Assembly (NCBI RefSeq): GCF_002028455.1
Contig: NZ_MWUM01000024.1
Coordinates: 1 to 64,000 of the forward strand
Direction of reading: 5' to 3'
Length of the DNA: 64,000 bases
Source of the DNA: Zoogloea sp. LCSB751
GTDB taxonomy: Bacteria; Pseudomonadota; Gammaproteobacteria; Burkholderiales; Rhodocyclaceae
The translations under genes were made by a program, and so were the position numbers. Shown here piece after piece: positions 16,365 through 25,080 of the stretch (position 1 is the first letter of the stretch; every line of letters starts with the position of its first letter). The notes under the pieces are model-generated. The model saw nothing but the letters and a program-made list of their open reading frames with translations. It was not told the DNA's origin and did no database searches.

Positions 16365-17258
16365 TCAGAACGGGGCGTCGCCTTCGATGGTGGTGCGGTA
16401 CAGCTTGCGGCGCAGATGGTCGGGGGTGCCGGCGGCGACGTGCATCACCGCGCGGTTGTCCCAGAACACCATGTCGCGCGCCTGCCAGACGTGGCGATAG
16501 ACGTGTTCGGGGCGGGTGCTGAGGTCGAACAGCTCGGCGAGGATCTGGCGGCTCTCGTCCTCGGGGACGTCCACGATGCGGGTCGTGAAGTGCTCGCTGA
16601 CGAACAAGGCCTTGCGGCCGCTTTCCGGATGGGTGCGCACCACTGGGTGGACCACCGGCCTGACCTGATCGATCTGTTCCTGGCTCAGCTTCGGGCGCCA
16701 CGGGCTGCGGCTGCGCAGTTCCTCGTATTTGGCCAGGTAGCTGTGCTCGGCGCGCAGCGGGGCGATGGCCTTGCGCAGCTCGGCGGGCAGCGCGTCGTAG
16801 GCCGTGTGCTGGTTGGCGAACAGGGTGTCGCCGCCTTCCTCCGGCAACTCCTGGGCGTGCAGGAAGGAGCCGAGGCTGGGCTTGTCCACATAGGAGATGT
16901 CCGAGTGCCAGAAGTGGCCGGCATCGCCGAGGCCGATGGGCTGGCCGTTCTCGCGGATGTTGGAGACGATCAGGACTTCCGGGTGGTCGGGCAGCGCGAA
17001 CTGGTGCAGCACGTGGATCTGCAGCGGGCCGAAGCGGCGGCTGAAGTCCACCTGCTGGGCTGGCGTGATGTGCTGGTCGCGGAAGACCAGCACGTGGTGT
17101 TCGAGATGGGCGCGGTGGACGCGCTGGAAGTCTTCGGTGCTGACGGGCTGCGCGAGGTCGAGGCCGACGATCTCGGCACCGACGGCACCGTCGAAGGGGC
17201 GGATCTCGAAGGATTGGGCACGCGCGTCGGAGGCGGGCGAATTGAGTACGGCTTCCAT
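16365..17258 (-). CDS. TauD/TfdA family 2-oxoglutarate-dependent dioxygenase
   Basis: 297 residues from the ATG at 17258; a TTG at 17279 would add 7. The iron facial triad is His118-x-Asp120 (HFWHSDISYVD) and His273 (WDNRAVMHVAAGT). Arg284 is placed to bind 2-oxoglutarate. Relatives release sulfite from taurine (TauD) or split alkyl sulfates (AtsK); others act on herbicide-like ethers (TfdA). As first gene of an operon with a TauABC-like importer and an SfnB-like flavoprotein, it most likely frees sulfur from a sulfonate or sulfate ester. The promoter just upstream sits between inverted repeats. Confidence 0.88.
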   Translation of the reverse strand: MEAVLNSPASDARAQSFEIRPFDGAVGAEIVGLDLAQPVSTEDFQRVHRAHLEHHVLVFRDQHITPAQQVDFSRRFGPLQIHVLHQFALPDHPEVLIVSNIRENGQPIGLGDAGHFWHSDISYVDKPSLGSFLHAQELPEEGGDTLFANQHTAYDALPAELRKAIAPLRAEHSYLAKYEELRSRSPWRPKLSQEQIDQVRPVVHPVVRTHPESGRKALFVSEHFTTRIVDVPEDESRQILAELFDLSTRPEHVYRHVWQARDMVFWDNRAVMHVAAGTPDHLRRKLYRTTIEGDAPF

Positions 17259-17314
17259 GAAGTGTCGGGCCGATGGCAACCGGCCGGTCCGATGAAGGAA
17301 AGCTGTACTGTAGA

Positions 17315-17380
17315 AAGCTCAGGCGCGTGGCTGAACCATTATATTTTTCGAAACTTATGAGTCGAAATGCGCCTGAGCTT
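17315..17380 (-). promoter_or_regulatory. Sulfur operon promoter flanked by 12-bp inverted repeats
   Basis: AAGCTCAGGCGC (17315-17326) and its exact complement GCGCCTGAGCTT (17369-17380) are separated by 42 bases. Between them a perfect minus-strand TATAAT lies at 17343-17338. Transcription would start near 17331, about 73 bases before the tauD-like ATG. One repeat arm then lies upstream of the -35 region and the other just after the start site. This fits a regulator operator, though a long-looped stem is the alternative. Confidence 0.55.
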
Positions 17381-17443
17381 ATTCGATTTCCGAATTAACG
17401 GACGCCCTGCTGCCGGGAGCCGGCGGGGCGATACGCGGAGATC

Positions 17444-17806
17444 TTATTTTCCGTCCCCGAACTTGGCGTCCGCGGTTTTGGCGTCGGCGGCGATCTTGTC
17501 GTTGATCTGCTTGGCGGTCTGGGCTTCGGCGTTGATGAACTGGCTGATCACCTGGCTGGTGGCCTGGATGTCGGCATTGCCTTCCTTCTGCAGGCAGTCG
17601 AGCCAGGCGCGCTGGGCCTGGCGGTAGGTGTTCACGGCGCCGACGCTCTTGTTGAAGGCGTCGGGGTTCTTCAGGTCGAGATTGACTTCGGCCGGGCGCG
17701 GGCCGCAGGCGTGGGTCCAGCTGCCGTTGTCGATCTTGCCGGCGTGGGCGGTGAGGCTGGCGCTGAGGGCTGCGGTGGCGAGGACGAGGGTGAGCTTGCG
17801 GGTCAT
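17444..17806 (-). CDS. Small secreted protein of unknown function
   Basis: 120 residues from the ATG at 17806. A signal peptide (MTRKLTLVLATAALSASLTA, cleavage after AHA near 22) leads a mature protein of about 98 residues. It has two cysteines (in HACGPRP and LDCLQKEG) and a helical Ala/Gln/Lys-rich C-terminus, so one periplasmic disulfide is possible. It lies 17 bases after the RND adaptor gene on the same strand and is probably cotranscribed with the pump. I do not recognise the family. A link to the pump is inferred from position only. Confidence 0.65.
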   Translation of the reverse strand: MTRKLTLVLATAALSASLTAHAGKIDNGSWTHACGPRPAEVNLDLKNPDAFNKSVGAVNTYRQAQRAWLDCLQKEGNADIQATSQVISQFINAEAQTAKQINDKIAADAKTADAKFGDGK

Positions 17807-17823
17807 CGGGGTTCTCCGGTAGG

Positions 17824-19086
17824 TCAGCCCTTGGAGGCGGGCCGGGTTGCTGGGGGGGTATCGGTGGCGGCGGTCTTCGGCGTGGCCGGCTTGTCGCCGG
17901 GGCCACCCTTGCGGGCCTTCTCCGGCAGGGCCTTGGGGCGCACGGTTTCGCCGTCGGCGAGCAGGTCGGACGGGCTGCTGACCAGGACCGCGCCGGCCTC
18001 GATGCCGTCGACGATCTCGATCTCCTTGCCGAGGTCGCGGCCGAGGGTGACGTTGCGGAAGCTGACGGTGTTGTCCTTGCCGACAGTCACCACGCGGGTG
18101 CCGTCCTGACCGGTGACCAGCACGTTGGTGGGCACCAGCAGTGCCTTGATGCTGCTTGACAGGCTGAATGTCACTTCGCCGTAGGTGCCGGGCAGCAGCT
18201 TGCCGTCGGGGTTGGGGAGCTCCAGCTCGACCTGACGGGTGCGGGTTACCGGGTCGAGGGCGCCAGCGGCGTGGGCAACCTTGGCGGTGAATTTCCTGCC
18301 TGGGGTTTCGGGGATGCGCAGCGTCACTTCCTGGCCGGGGGCGATCTCGCTGGCGTACACCTGCGGAATCCACAGGGTCAGGCGCAGCGGGTCGGTCTGG
18401 GCGAGGGCGAAGAGTTCCTTGCCGTTGGCGGCGATCAGGTCGCCGATTTCCACGCTGCGGCGGGTTACCACGCCGTCGAAGGGGGCGACGATGCGGCGGA
18501 ACTGCCGGAGCTGTTCGAGCCGGCGCACATTGGCTTCCACTGCAGCCAGGTCGGCGCGGGCCTGGGCGGCGGCGCTGCGCTTTTCGTCCAGGTCCTGGCG
18601 GGCGACGCTGTCGAGGCTGGCCAGGTGTTCCCAGCGCTTCAGGGTGTCGCGGGTCAGGTCAACGCGGGCCTTGACCTGCTCGCGGGCGGCGCGGGCCTGT
18701 TCCAGTTCCTGGTCCTGCTCGGGGGCCTCGATGGTGGCCAGCAGGTCGCCTTTCTTCACGCGCTCGCCGATGGTCTTGTGCCAGGCTGTCAGGTAGCCGC
18801 CGCTGCGGGCGATCACGCTGATCTCGCTGCGGCCCTGCAGGGTGGCTGGCAGGGCGACGCTGCGCTTGCTGTCGCCGGGACGGGCGACGATGGTGGACAC
18901 CGGGCGGATCAGGCTGTCGGCGGTGCGCTGTTCGAGAGCCCGGGCTTCCTGCTGCGCGAAGACGTAGCGCAGGGCGCCGCCGGCGAGCAGCAGTCCGATC
19001 AGGCCGAAGCCGGCAAGGCGCGCGTAGCGCAGGGTCTTGCCGCCGGTGTGGCTGGCCAGGGGTGGGGGCGGGGTGATGTCTGACAT
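17824..19086 (-). CDS. RND efflux membrane-fusion (adaptor) protein
   Basis: 420 residues. An N-terminal membrane anchor (about 22-42) leads a HlyD/AcrA-type adaptor. It has a lipoyl half (ARSGGYLTAWHKTIGERVKK), a coiled-coil hairpin rich in Ala/Glu/Arg (about 105-175), the second lipoyl half (IVAPFDGVVTRRSVEIGDLI), and a beta-barrel with IWIPQVYASEI. The C-terminal 40 residues are Pro/Thr/Lys-rich. It bridges the RND subunit, encoded 18 bases upstream, and an outer-membrane channel. No channel gene is adjacent, so one encoded elsewhere must be used. Confidence 0.9.
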   Translation of the reverse strand: MSDITPPPPLASHTGGKTLRYARLAGFGLIGLLLAGGALRYVFAQQEARALEQRTADSLIRPVSTIVARPGDSKRSVALPATLQGRSEISVIARSGGYLTAWHKTIGERVKKGDLLATIEAPEQDQELEQARAAREQVKARVDLTRDTLKRWEHLASLDSVARQDLDEKRSAAAQARADLAAVEANVRRLEQLRQFRRIVAPFDGVVTRRSVEIGDLIAANGKELFALAQTDPLRLTLWIPQVYASEIAPGQEVTLRIPETPGRKFTAKVAHAAGALDPVTRTRQVELELPNPDGKLLPGTYGEVTFSLSSSIKALLVPTNVLVTGQDGTRVVTVGKDNTVSFRNVTLGRDLGKEIEIVDGIEAGAVLVSSPSDLLADGETVRPKALPEKARKGGPGDKPATPKTAATDTPPATRPASKG

Positions 19087-19104
19087 GGGGTGAGTCCGGT
19101 TCGG

Positions 19105-22100
19105 TCAGGCGGGGGCCAGGTGGTGGCGCGGCCCGCGGCGCTCCAGCCGCAGATGGACGGCGGCGAAGACGAGGGGAACGAAGAGCAGCGTGGAGGCGGT
19201 AGCGAAGGCCAGGCCGCCGATCACCGCGCGGCCCAGCGGCGCGTTCTGCTCGGCGCCTTCGCCGAAGCCCAGGGCCATCGGCAGCATGCCGACGATCATC
19301 GCGAAGGCTGTCATCAGCACCGGGCGCAGGCGAGTGGACGCGGCTTCCAGTGCTGCGCCGAGGGGCGGTACGCCTTCGGCCAGGCGTGTGCGGGCGAAGG
19401 ACACCAGCAGGATCGAGTTGGCGGTGGCGACCCCCATCGTCATGATGGTGCCGGTCAGGGCCGGCACGCTGAGGGTGGTGCCGGACAGGAACAGCAGCCA
19501 GACGATGCCGGCCAGCGCCGCCGGCAGTGCGCTGACGATGATCAGCGGATCGATCCACGACTGGAAGTTCACCACCAGCAGCAGATAGACCAGCACGATG
19601 GCCACTGCCAGGCCTATGGCCAGGCCTGTGAAGGCGTCGTGGAGGGTTTCCACCTGGCCGCGCATGATGAGGTCCACGCCGCGCGGCAGCCTGGTGCGGA
19701 TGTCGGCCAGCACGGTGGCGATGTCGCGGCTGACGCTGCCCAGGTCGCGGCCTTCCACGTTGGCGTAGATATTGAAGATCGGGTTGGTGTTGAAGCTGGT
19801 GATCATCGGTGCCAGGGCCTGGCGGGACAGGCCGACCACGTTGCCGAGCAACTGGGCACCGTCCTCGCCGGCGCCGACCGGCGTGCGCAGCAGGCTGTCG
19901 AGGCTGTCGAGGGCGGTTTCCGGCGTGCGCACGCCGATGGTGTACAGGTTGTTGTTGGCGGGGTTGAGCCAGTAGGCGGGGGCCGCCTGCATGCTGCCGG
20001 ACAGGGACACCATCACGTTCTGGGCCACGTCCTTGGCGGCCAGGCCGAGCTGCTGCAGGCGCACCCGGTCCATGTCGAGGGCCAGCGCGGGCTTGCTCCA
20101 GCGCTGGTAGACGTGCGCATCGACGATGCCGGGGATGGCCCGCAGGCGGTTGTTCAGTTCCACCGTCAGCGGGATCACGTCAGCCGGCTTGCCGCCGATG
20201 AACTGGATGTCGATCGGAGCTGGGGTGCCGAAGTTGAGGGTCTGGCTGACCTGATCGGCGGGCTGGAAGAAGAACTCCACGCCGGGGAAGCGTTCGGGCA
20301 GCAGCGTACGCAGACGGGCCACGTAGTCGCTGCTGGGGGCGTGGCCCGGCTTGAGGGACACCATGATCTCGGTATCGGCGGTCTCGGTGGTGCCGGAGTT
20401 GCCGAACAGGGTGTTGCGCGTGGAGTAGGGGCCGCCGACGATGTCGAGGATGTCGCCCAAGTCGCTGGCCGGAATGGTCTCGCGGATGGTGGCCTCGATA
20501 CGGTCGGCGAGATGGGGCATCTCCTCCAGGCGGGTGCCCGACGGGGCCCGCACGTGCAGGCGCAGCTGGCCGGCATCCACCGCCGGGAAGAGGTCCTGCC
20601 CGAGTAGCGGCACGAGGCCCAGGGACAGCAGGCAGAAGCCGGCGAAAGCGCTGCCGAAGCGGCGGCGCTGGCGCAGCAGGGTGGCCAGCAGCACCGTGTA
20701 GTGTTCGCGCAGGCGGCTGAAACCGCTCTCGAAGCCCACGTGGATGCGATGGCAGACGGCGGCGAAGCCGGTGGCCGGTGCCGGGCGGTGCACGCCGTGC
20801 TGGGAGGCCATCATGTACATCACCAGCGTCGGCACCAGGGTCCGCGACAGCACGTAGGAAGCCAGCATCGCGAAGACCACCGCCTCGGCCAGCGGCACGA
20901 ACAGTGAGCGGGCCACGCCGGTGAGGAAGAACATCGGCACGAAGACGATGCAGATGCACAGCGTGGACACGAAAGCCGGCACGGCGATTTCCTGGGCCCC
21001 GTCGAGGATGGCCTGGTGGGGATTCTTGCCGAGGCCCATCTGGCGCTCGATGTTCTCGATCTCGACGGTGGCGTCGTCCACCAGGATACCCACCGCCAGC
21101 GCCAGGCCGCCGAGGGTCATCAGGTTGAGGCTCTCGCCGAGCAGGTAGAGGACGATCAGCGAACAGCAGATCGACAGCGGGATGGACACCGCGATGATGC
21201 AGGTGCTGCGCCAGTTGCCGAGGAACAGCAGGATCATCGCGGCGGTCAGCGAGGCGGCGATCAGCGCCTCGTGCAGCACGTTGCCGATGGCCGCCCGCAC
21301 GAACAGGGACTGGTCGAACATCAGCGTGAGGTTCATGTCCTCGGGCAGCTTGTCGAGGATGCGCGGGATCTCCGCCCGCACCTGGTCCACCACCTCCAGC
21401 GTGGATACGCCGCCGACCTTGAATACCGAGGTCAGGATGCCGCGCTCACCGTTCTGGCGCACGATGGTCTGCAGGGGGCCGGCGCCGTCGCGCACGCTGG
21501 CCACGTCGCGCACGTGGATGGTCTTGCCGGCGAGGGTCTTGATCGGGATGTCGCCGATCTTGGCGATGGTGGCCACCGAGCCGTTCAGCGCCACGTCGTA
21601 TTCCCGCTCGCCGATCTTGATGGTGCCGGTAGGCAGCGTGAGGGTCTGGTTGCCGATCGCCTCGCTGACATCGGCCGGCGTGATGCCGCGGGCCAGCAGT
21701 GCGGCGGTGTCGATGTCCACCGAGATCTGGCGGTTGCGGGCACCGAAGGGGGCGGTCAGCTCGACGCCCTTCTTGGTGCGCAGGTTGTTGCGCACCACGT
21801 CGTTGGTCAGCTCGCCGACCTCGGTTTCCGGCACCGTGGCGCTGGACACGCCGATCTGCAGCAGCGGCAGATCGGTGGCCGAATACTGCACCACCTGCGG
21901 CGGCGCGATGCCGACCGGCATCGAGCGGTAGGCCGAATTGGCGGCCGACTGGACCTGGGCCAGCGCGGTGCCGATGTCGGTGCCGGGCTGGAAGAAGACC
22001 TTGATGATGGAGGCGCCGGCCACCGACAGGGACTCGGTGTGCTCGATGTTGTCCACCGACTGGGTCATCGCCCGCTCGGCGTTGCGACTGATGCGGCTGT

Positions 22101-22278
22101 AGATCTCAGGCGCAGGCAGGCCGTTGTAGCTGTACAGCATGGCCACGACCGGGATGTCGATGTCCGGGAAGATGTCCACGGACATCTTCTTCAGCACATA
22201 GGGCATGGACAGCAGGATGAGCAGCGCCATGACCAGGAAGGTATAGGGGCGCCGCAGGGCGATATTGACGATCCACAT
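19105..22278 (-). CDS. RND family efflux transporter, inner-membrane subunit
   Basis: 1057 residues from the ATG at 22278 (MWIVNIALRRPYTFLVMALL). It has twelve membrane helices and two large periplasmic loops of the AcrB/MexB type. The proton-relay Asp pair is in helix 4 (GILVDDATVEIENIERQM). The FDQSLFVRAAIGNVLHEA segment is typical of the HAE-like branch often paired with a single adaptor. A polar central loop (MMASQHGVHRPAPATG) precedes the second half. The substrate is unknown. It is the first gene of a three-gene operon. A further 22 codons to 22344 are open but lack family sequence. Confidence 0.92.
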   Translation of the reverse strand: MWIVNIALRRPYTFLVMALLILLSMPYVLKKMSVDIFPDIDIPVVAMLYSYNGLPAPEIYSRISRNAERAMTQSVDNIEHTESLSVAGASIIKVFFQPGTDIGTALAQVQSAANSAYRSMPVGIAPPQVVQYSATDLPLLQIGVSSATVPETEVGELTNDVVRNNLRTKKGVELTAPFGARNRQISVDIDTAALLARGITPADVSEAIGNQTLTLPTGTIKIGEREYDVALNGSVATIAKIGDIPIKTLAGKTIHVRDVASVRDGAGPLQTIVRQNGERGILTSVFKVGGVSTLEVVDQVRAEIPRILDKLPEDMNLTLMFDQSLFVRAAIGNVLHEALIAASLTAAMILLFLGNWRSTCIIAVSIPLSICCSLIVLYLLGESLNLMTLGGLALAVGILVDDATVEIENIERQMGLGKNPHQAILDGAQEIAVPAFVSTLCICIVFVPMFFLTGVARSLFVPLAEAVVFAMLASYVLSRTLVPTLVMYMMASQHGVHRPAPATGFAAVCHRIHVGFESGFSRLREHYTVLLATLLRQRRRFGSAFAGFCLLSLGLVPLLGQDLFPAVDAGQLRLHVRAPSGTRLEEMPHLADRIEATIRETIPASDLGDILDIVGGPYSTRNTLFGNSGTTETADTEIMVSLKPGHAPSSDYVARLRTLLPERFPGVEFFFQPADQVSQTLNFGTPAPIDIQFIGGKPADVIPLTVELNNRLRAIPGIVDAHVYQRWSKPALALDMDRVRLQQLGLAAKDVAQNVMVSLSGSMQAAPAYWLNPANNNLYTIGVRTPETALDSLDSLLRTPVGAGEDGAQLLGNVVGLSRQALAPMITSFNTNPIFNIYANVEGRDLGSVSRDIATVLADIRTRLPRGVDLIMRGQVETLHDAFTGLAIGLAVAIVLVYLLLVVNFQSWIDPLIIVSALPAALAGIVWLLFLSGTTLSVPALTGTIMTMGVATANSILLVSFARTRLAEGVPPLGAALEAASTRLRPVLMTAFAMIVGMLPMALGFGEGAEQNAPLGRAVIGGLAFATASTLLFVPLVFAAVHLRLERRGPRHHLAPA

Positions 22279-22678
22279 CGGGAATTTCCGGGGCCGCGTC
22301 GCGAGGCTGTGCTGCGGAGGCGAGCGGGGGCCGGGCTGGAACAAACCTCTGTGTCGGGCAAATTCCGGGCCATGAGGAAAAACCCTGTATCCGCGCGGGG
22401 GATTGCCCGATCTGGGGTTCGAGGCTTGCGTGGGAATCAGCAGTTGACCAGCTGAAAAGTTGGATTTTCAGCAGTTGGCCAATGTCCGGCGTGAAGCGGT
22501 GCAGGCACCGCGCGGCAGAGCGGCCCCGGGATTTCTGGGTGCAGGGCAGCTGTGCGGGTGTCCTGGCACGCGCCGTGCGAGGCGATGCGGTTCATTTCCG
22601 GTCGATCGGTCCTTGAGGAGTCCTACAGGGAAGCCCGGCCGGGAAGCATCTACAGAAGAAGACCGCACAGGAACAACA
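22279..22678. promoter_or_regulatory. Divergent intergenic region with an 8-bp inverted repeat
   Basis: 400 bp between the RND subunit gene (-) and the arylsulfatase gene (+). A perfect inverted repeat, GCTGAAAA (22451-22458) and TTTTCAGC (22465-22472), has a GTTGGA centre. Related CAGTTG words lie on both sides (22441-22446 and 22472-22478). It resembles an operator for the divergent promoters. No clear -35/-10 pair is seen. Confidence 0.4.
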
Positions 22679-25021
22679 ATGAAGAAACGCATCTATGTCT
22701 GGCTGGGCCGTTCAGCGGCGCTGGCTCTCGGCTTGGCCGCGGGCGGTGCCGGCGCCCAGCAAGTCCTGCCCCGTCCGCCGGAGCCCTTCGCCGGCAAGAT
22801 CGACCCCGCCCGCGACAAGTCGGTACCGGCCTGGCCGAAGCAGGTGCAGGTGCCGAAGGGGGCGCCCAACGTGGTGGTCGTGCTGCTCGACGACGTCGGC
22901 TTCAGTGCTGCGTCTACGTTCGGCGGCGTGGCCGACACGCCGGCGCTGCAGGACCTGGCCCGCAACGGCCTCAGCTACAACCAGTTCCACGTCACCAGCC
23001 TGTGCTCGCCGACCCGCGCGGCGCTCCTCACCGGGCGCAACCACCACGAAGTCGGCTTCGGCACCGTGGCCGACAGTTCGTCCGGCTTCCCCGGCTACAA
23101 CTCGGTGTGGGCCAAGGACACCGTGTCGGTGGCTGAGGTACTGCGCCAGAACGGCTACAGCACCTCGGCCTTCGGCAAGTGGCACAACACGCCGCAGTGG
23201 GAGATCACGCCGGCCGGCCCCTTCGAGCACTGGCCGACCAGCCTCGGCTTCGAGTTTTTCTACGGCTTCATGGGCGGCGCCGACAACCAGTGGGAACCGC
23301 GCCTGTACCGCAACACCACGCCGGTGGAACCCAAGGCCACGCCAGAGCAGGGCTACCACCTGACCGCCGATCTGGCCGACGAAGCCACCCGCTGGCTGCG
23401 TACCCATGACGCGGTGTACCCGGACAAGCCGTTCTTCGTGTGGTTCGCGCCTGGTGGCACGCACTGGCCGCACCACGTGCCGCAGGACTGGATCGCCAAG
23501 TACAAGGGCAAGTTCGATCAGGGCTGGGACAAGCTGCGCGAGGAGACCTTCGCGCGCCAGAAGAAGCTTGGCGTGATCCCCGCCAATGCTGAGCTGACGC
23601 CGCGCCCGCCTGAGCTGCCAGCCTGGGATTCGCTGCCCGCCGAGCAGCGCCGCCTGCTGGCGCGGGAGGCCGAAATCTCCGCCGCTTACCTGGCCTACAC
23701 CGACTTCCAGGTTGGCCGCCTGCTGGCCGAGATCCGCGCCCAGGGCAAGTCCGACAACACCGTGGTGTTCTACATCGTCGGCGACAACGGCGCCGAGGTC
23801 AGCTCGCCGTTGCTCGGCCGCGATGCCACCGGGCCCGACGGACAGGCGGCAAGCCTGGCCGAGCGCCTGAAGGACATCGACGCGCTGGGCTCCGCGCGCT
23901 TCGACAACCTCTATGGTTCCGCCTGGGGCTGGGCCGACAACACGCCTTTCCAGTACGGCAAGGGCATCCCGTCCTACTTGGGCGGCACCCGCAACCCGCT
24001 GGTGGTGTCGTGGCCCAAGGGCCTGCGCGACAAGGGCGTTGTGCGCAGCCAGTTCAGCCACGTCACCGACATCGCGCCGACGATCTACGAGCTGGCCGGC
24101 ATCACCTTCCCGGACAAGGTCGAGGGCATCCAGCAGGTGCCGCTGGAAGGGCGCAGCCTGGTGTACAGCTTCGACAACGCCAGGGCCGAATCGCCGCGCA
24201 CGCTGCAGTATTTCGAGATGGGCGGCAGCCGCGGTATCTACAAGGACGGCTGGTGGGCCGGTAGCCGCAATGTGACGCCGCGCGGTAACGCGGTGCTCAA
24301 CCAGGCCCCCTTCGGCCAGCGCCAGTGGCAGCTCTACAACCTGAATGCCGACTACAGCCAGGCCCACGATGTGGCTGCTGCCAACCCGGACAAGCTGGCC
24401 GAGCTGGTTGCCACCTTCGACAAGGAAGCCTGGCGCAATGACGTCTATCCGCTGACGCCGGAGGTCGGCGTCGGCCGTCCCAGCCCGGCCGCCGGGCGCA
24501 CGCTGTTCACCTACCGGGCCGGCGTCACCCGCATCCCGTCGCGGGTCGGGCCGGACGTGACACGGCGTGCCCACCGCATCACTGCGGATATTGAACTGCC
24601 GGCCCGCGGGGGCGACGGCGTGCTGATCGCCGACGGTGGCCGCTGGGGCGGCTTCAGCCTGTTCGTGAAGGACGGGCGGCTGGTCTATGAGGCCAACGCC
24701 CACGGCCATCGCAGCGGCCACATCGTGTCGTCGCGCCCGCTGCCGAAGGGCAAGCTGCAGGTCGCCTTCAGCTTCACGCCGGACGGCGCCGCTTCATCCG
24801 CGCCCGTCGTGCAGGGCCAGCCGCCGGTGGCGGTGCCCGGTGTCGGGCGCTTGTTCGTGAATGGCGAGCAGGTCGGCGAAGGACGCATCGCCAAGATCGT
24901 CTACGGCCCCTACGAGTCCCTCGACATCGGTGCCGACCTTGGCTCGCCGGTGAGTTCGGACTATAAGGTGCCGTTCTCCTTCACCGGCATCCTCGGCAAA
25001 GTCGAGGTTGAGTTGCGCTGA
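22679..25021 (+). CDS. Arylsulfatase (periplasmic, type I sulfatase family)
   Basis: 780 residues from the ATG at 22679, with AGGA upstream. A signal peptide ends near residue 27 (GGAGAQQ). The metal-binding start NVVVVLLDDVGFS and the signature CSPTRAALLTGR are intact. Cys109 is the residue converted to formylglycine and Arg113 is conserved. Further metal and substrate residues lie in FGKWHNTP and VFYIVGDNG. The C-terminal 200 residues form a beta-rich extension seen in long Pseudomonas-type arylsulfatases. It hydrolyses sulfate esters. Position near the sulfonate operon fits sulfur scavenging, although an RND pump lies between. Its stop overlaps a possible CTG start of the next gene. Confidence 0.92.
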   Translation: MKKRIYVWLGRSAALALGLAAGGAGAQQVLPRPPEPFAGKIDPARDKSVPAWPKQVQVPKGAPNVVVVLLDDVGFSAASTFGGVADTPALQDLARNGLSYNQFHVTSLCSPTRAALLTGRNHHEVGFGTVADSSSGFPGYNSVWAKDTVSVAEVLRQNGYSTSAFGKWHNTPQWEITPAGPFEHWPTSLGFEFFYGFMGGADNQWEPRLYRNTTPVEPKATPEQGYHLTADLADEATRWLRTHDAVYPDKPFFVWFAPGGTHWPHHVPQDWIAKYKGKFDQGWDKLREETFARQKKLGVIPANAELTPRPPELPAWDSLPAEQRRLLAREAEISAAYLAYTDFQVGRLLAEIRAQGKSDNTVVFYIVGDNGAEVSSPLLGRDATGPDGQAASLAERLKDIDALGSARFDNLYGSAWGWADNTPFQYGKGIPSYLGGTRNPLVVSWPKGLRDKGVVRSQFSHVTDIAPTIYELAGITFPDKVEGIQQVPLEGRSLVYSFDNARAESPRTLQYFEMGGSRGIYKDGWWAGSRNVTPRGNAVLNQAPFGQRQWQLYNLNADYSQAHDVAAANPDKLAELVATFDKEAWRNDVYPLTPEVGVGRPSPAAGRTLFTYRAGVTRIPSRVGPDVTRRAHRITADIELPARGGDGVLIADGGRWGGFSLFVKDGRLVYEANAHGHRSGHIVSSRPLPKGKLQVAFSFTPDGAASSAPVVQGQPPVAVPGVGRLFVNGEQVGEGRIAKIVYGPYESLDIGADLGSPVSSDYKVPFSFTGILGKVEVELR

Positions 25022-25080
25022 AAGCTGTCGTCAGCCGCTCCCACCCGTCTTGCGGCGGGTGGTGGCGCATCGTCTTCCTG

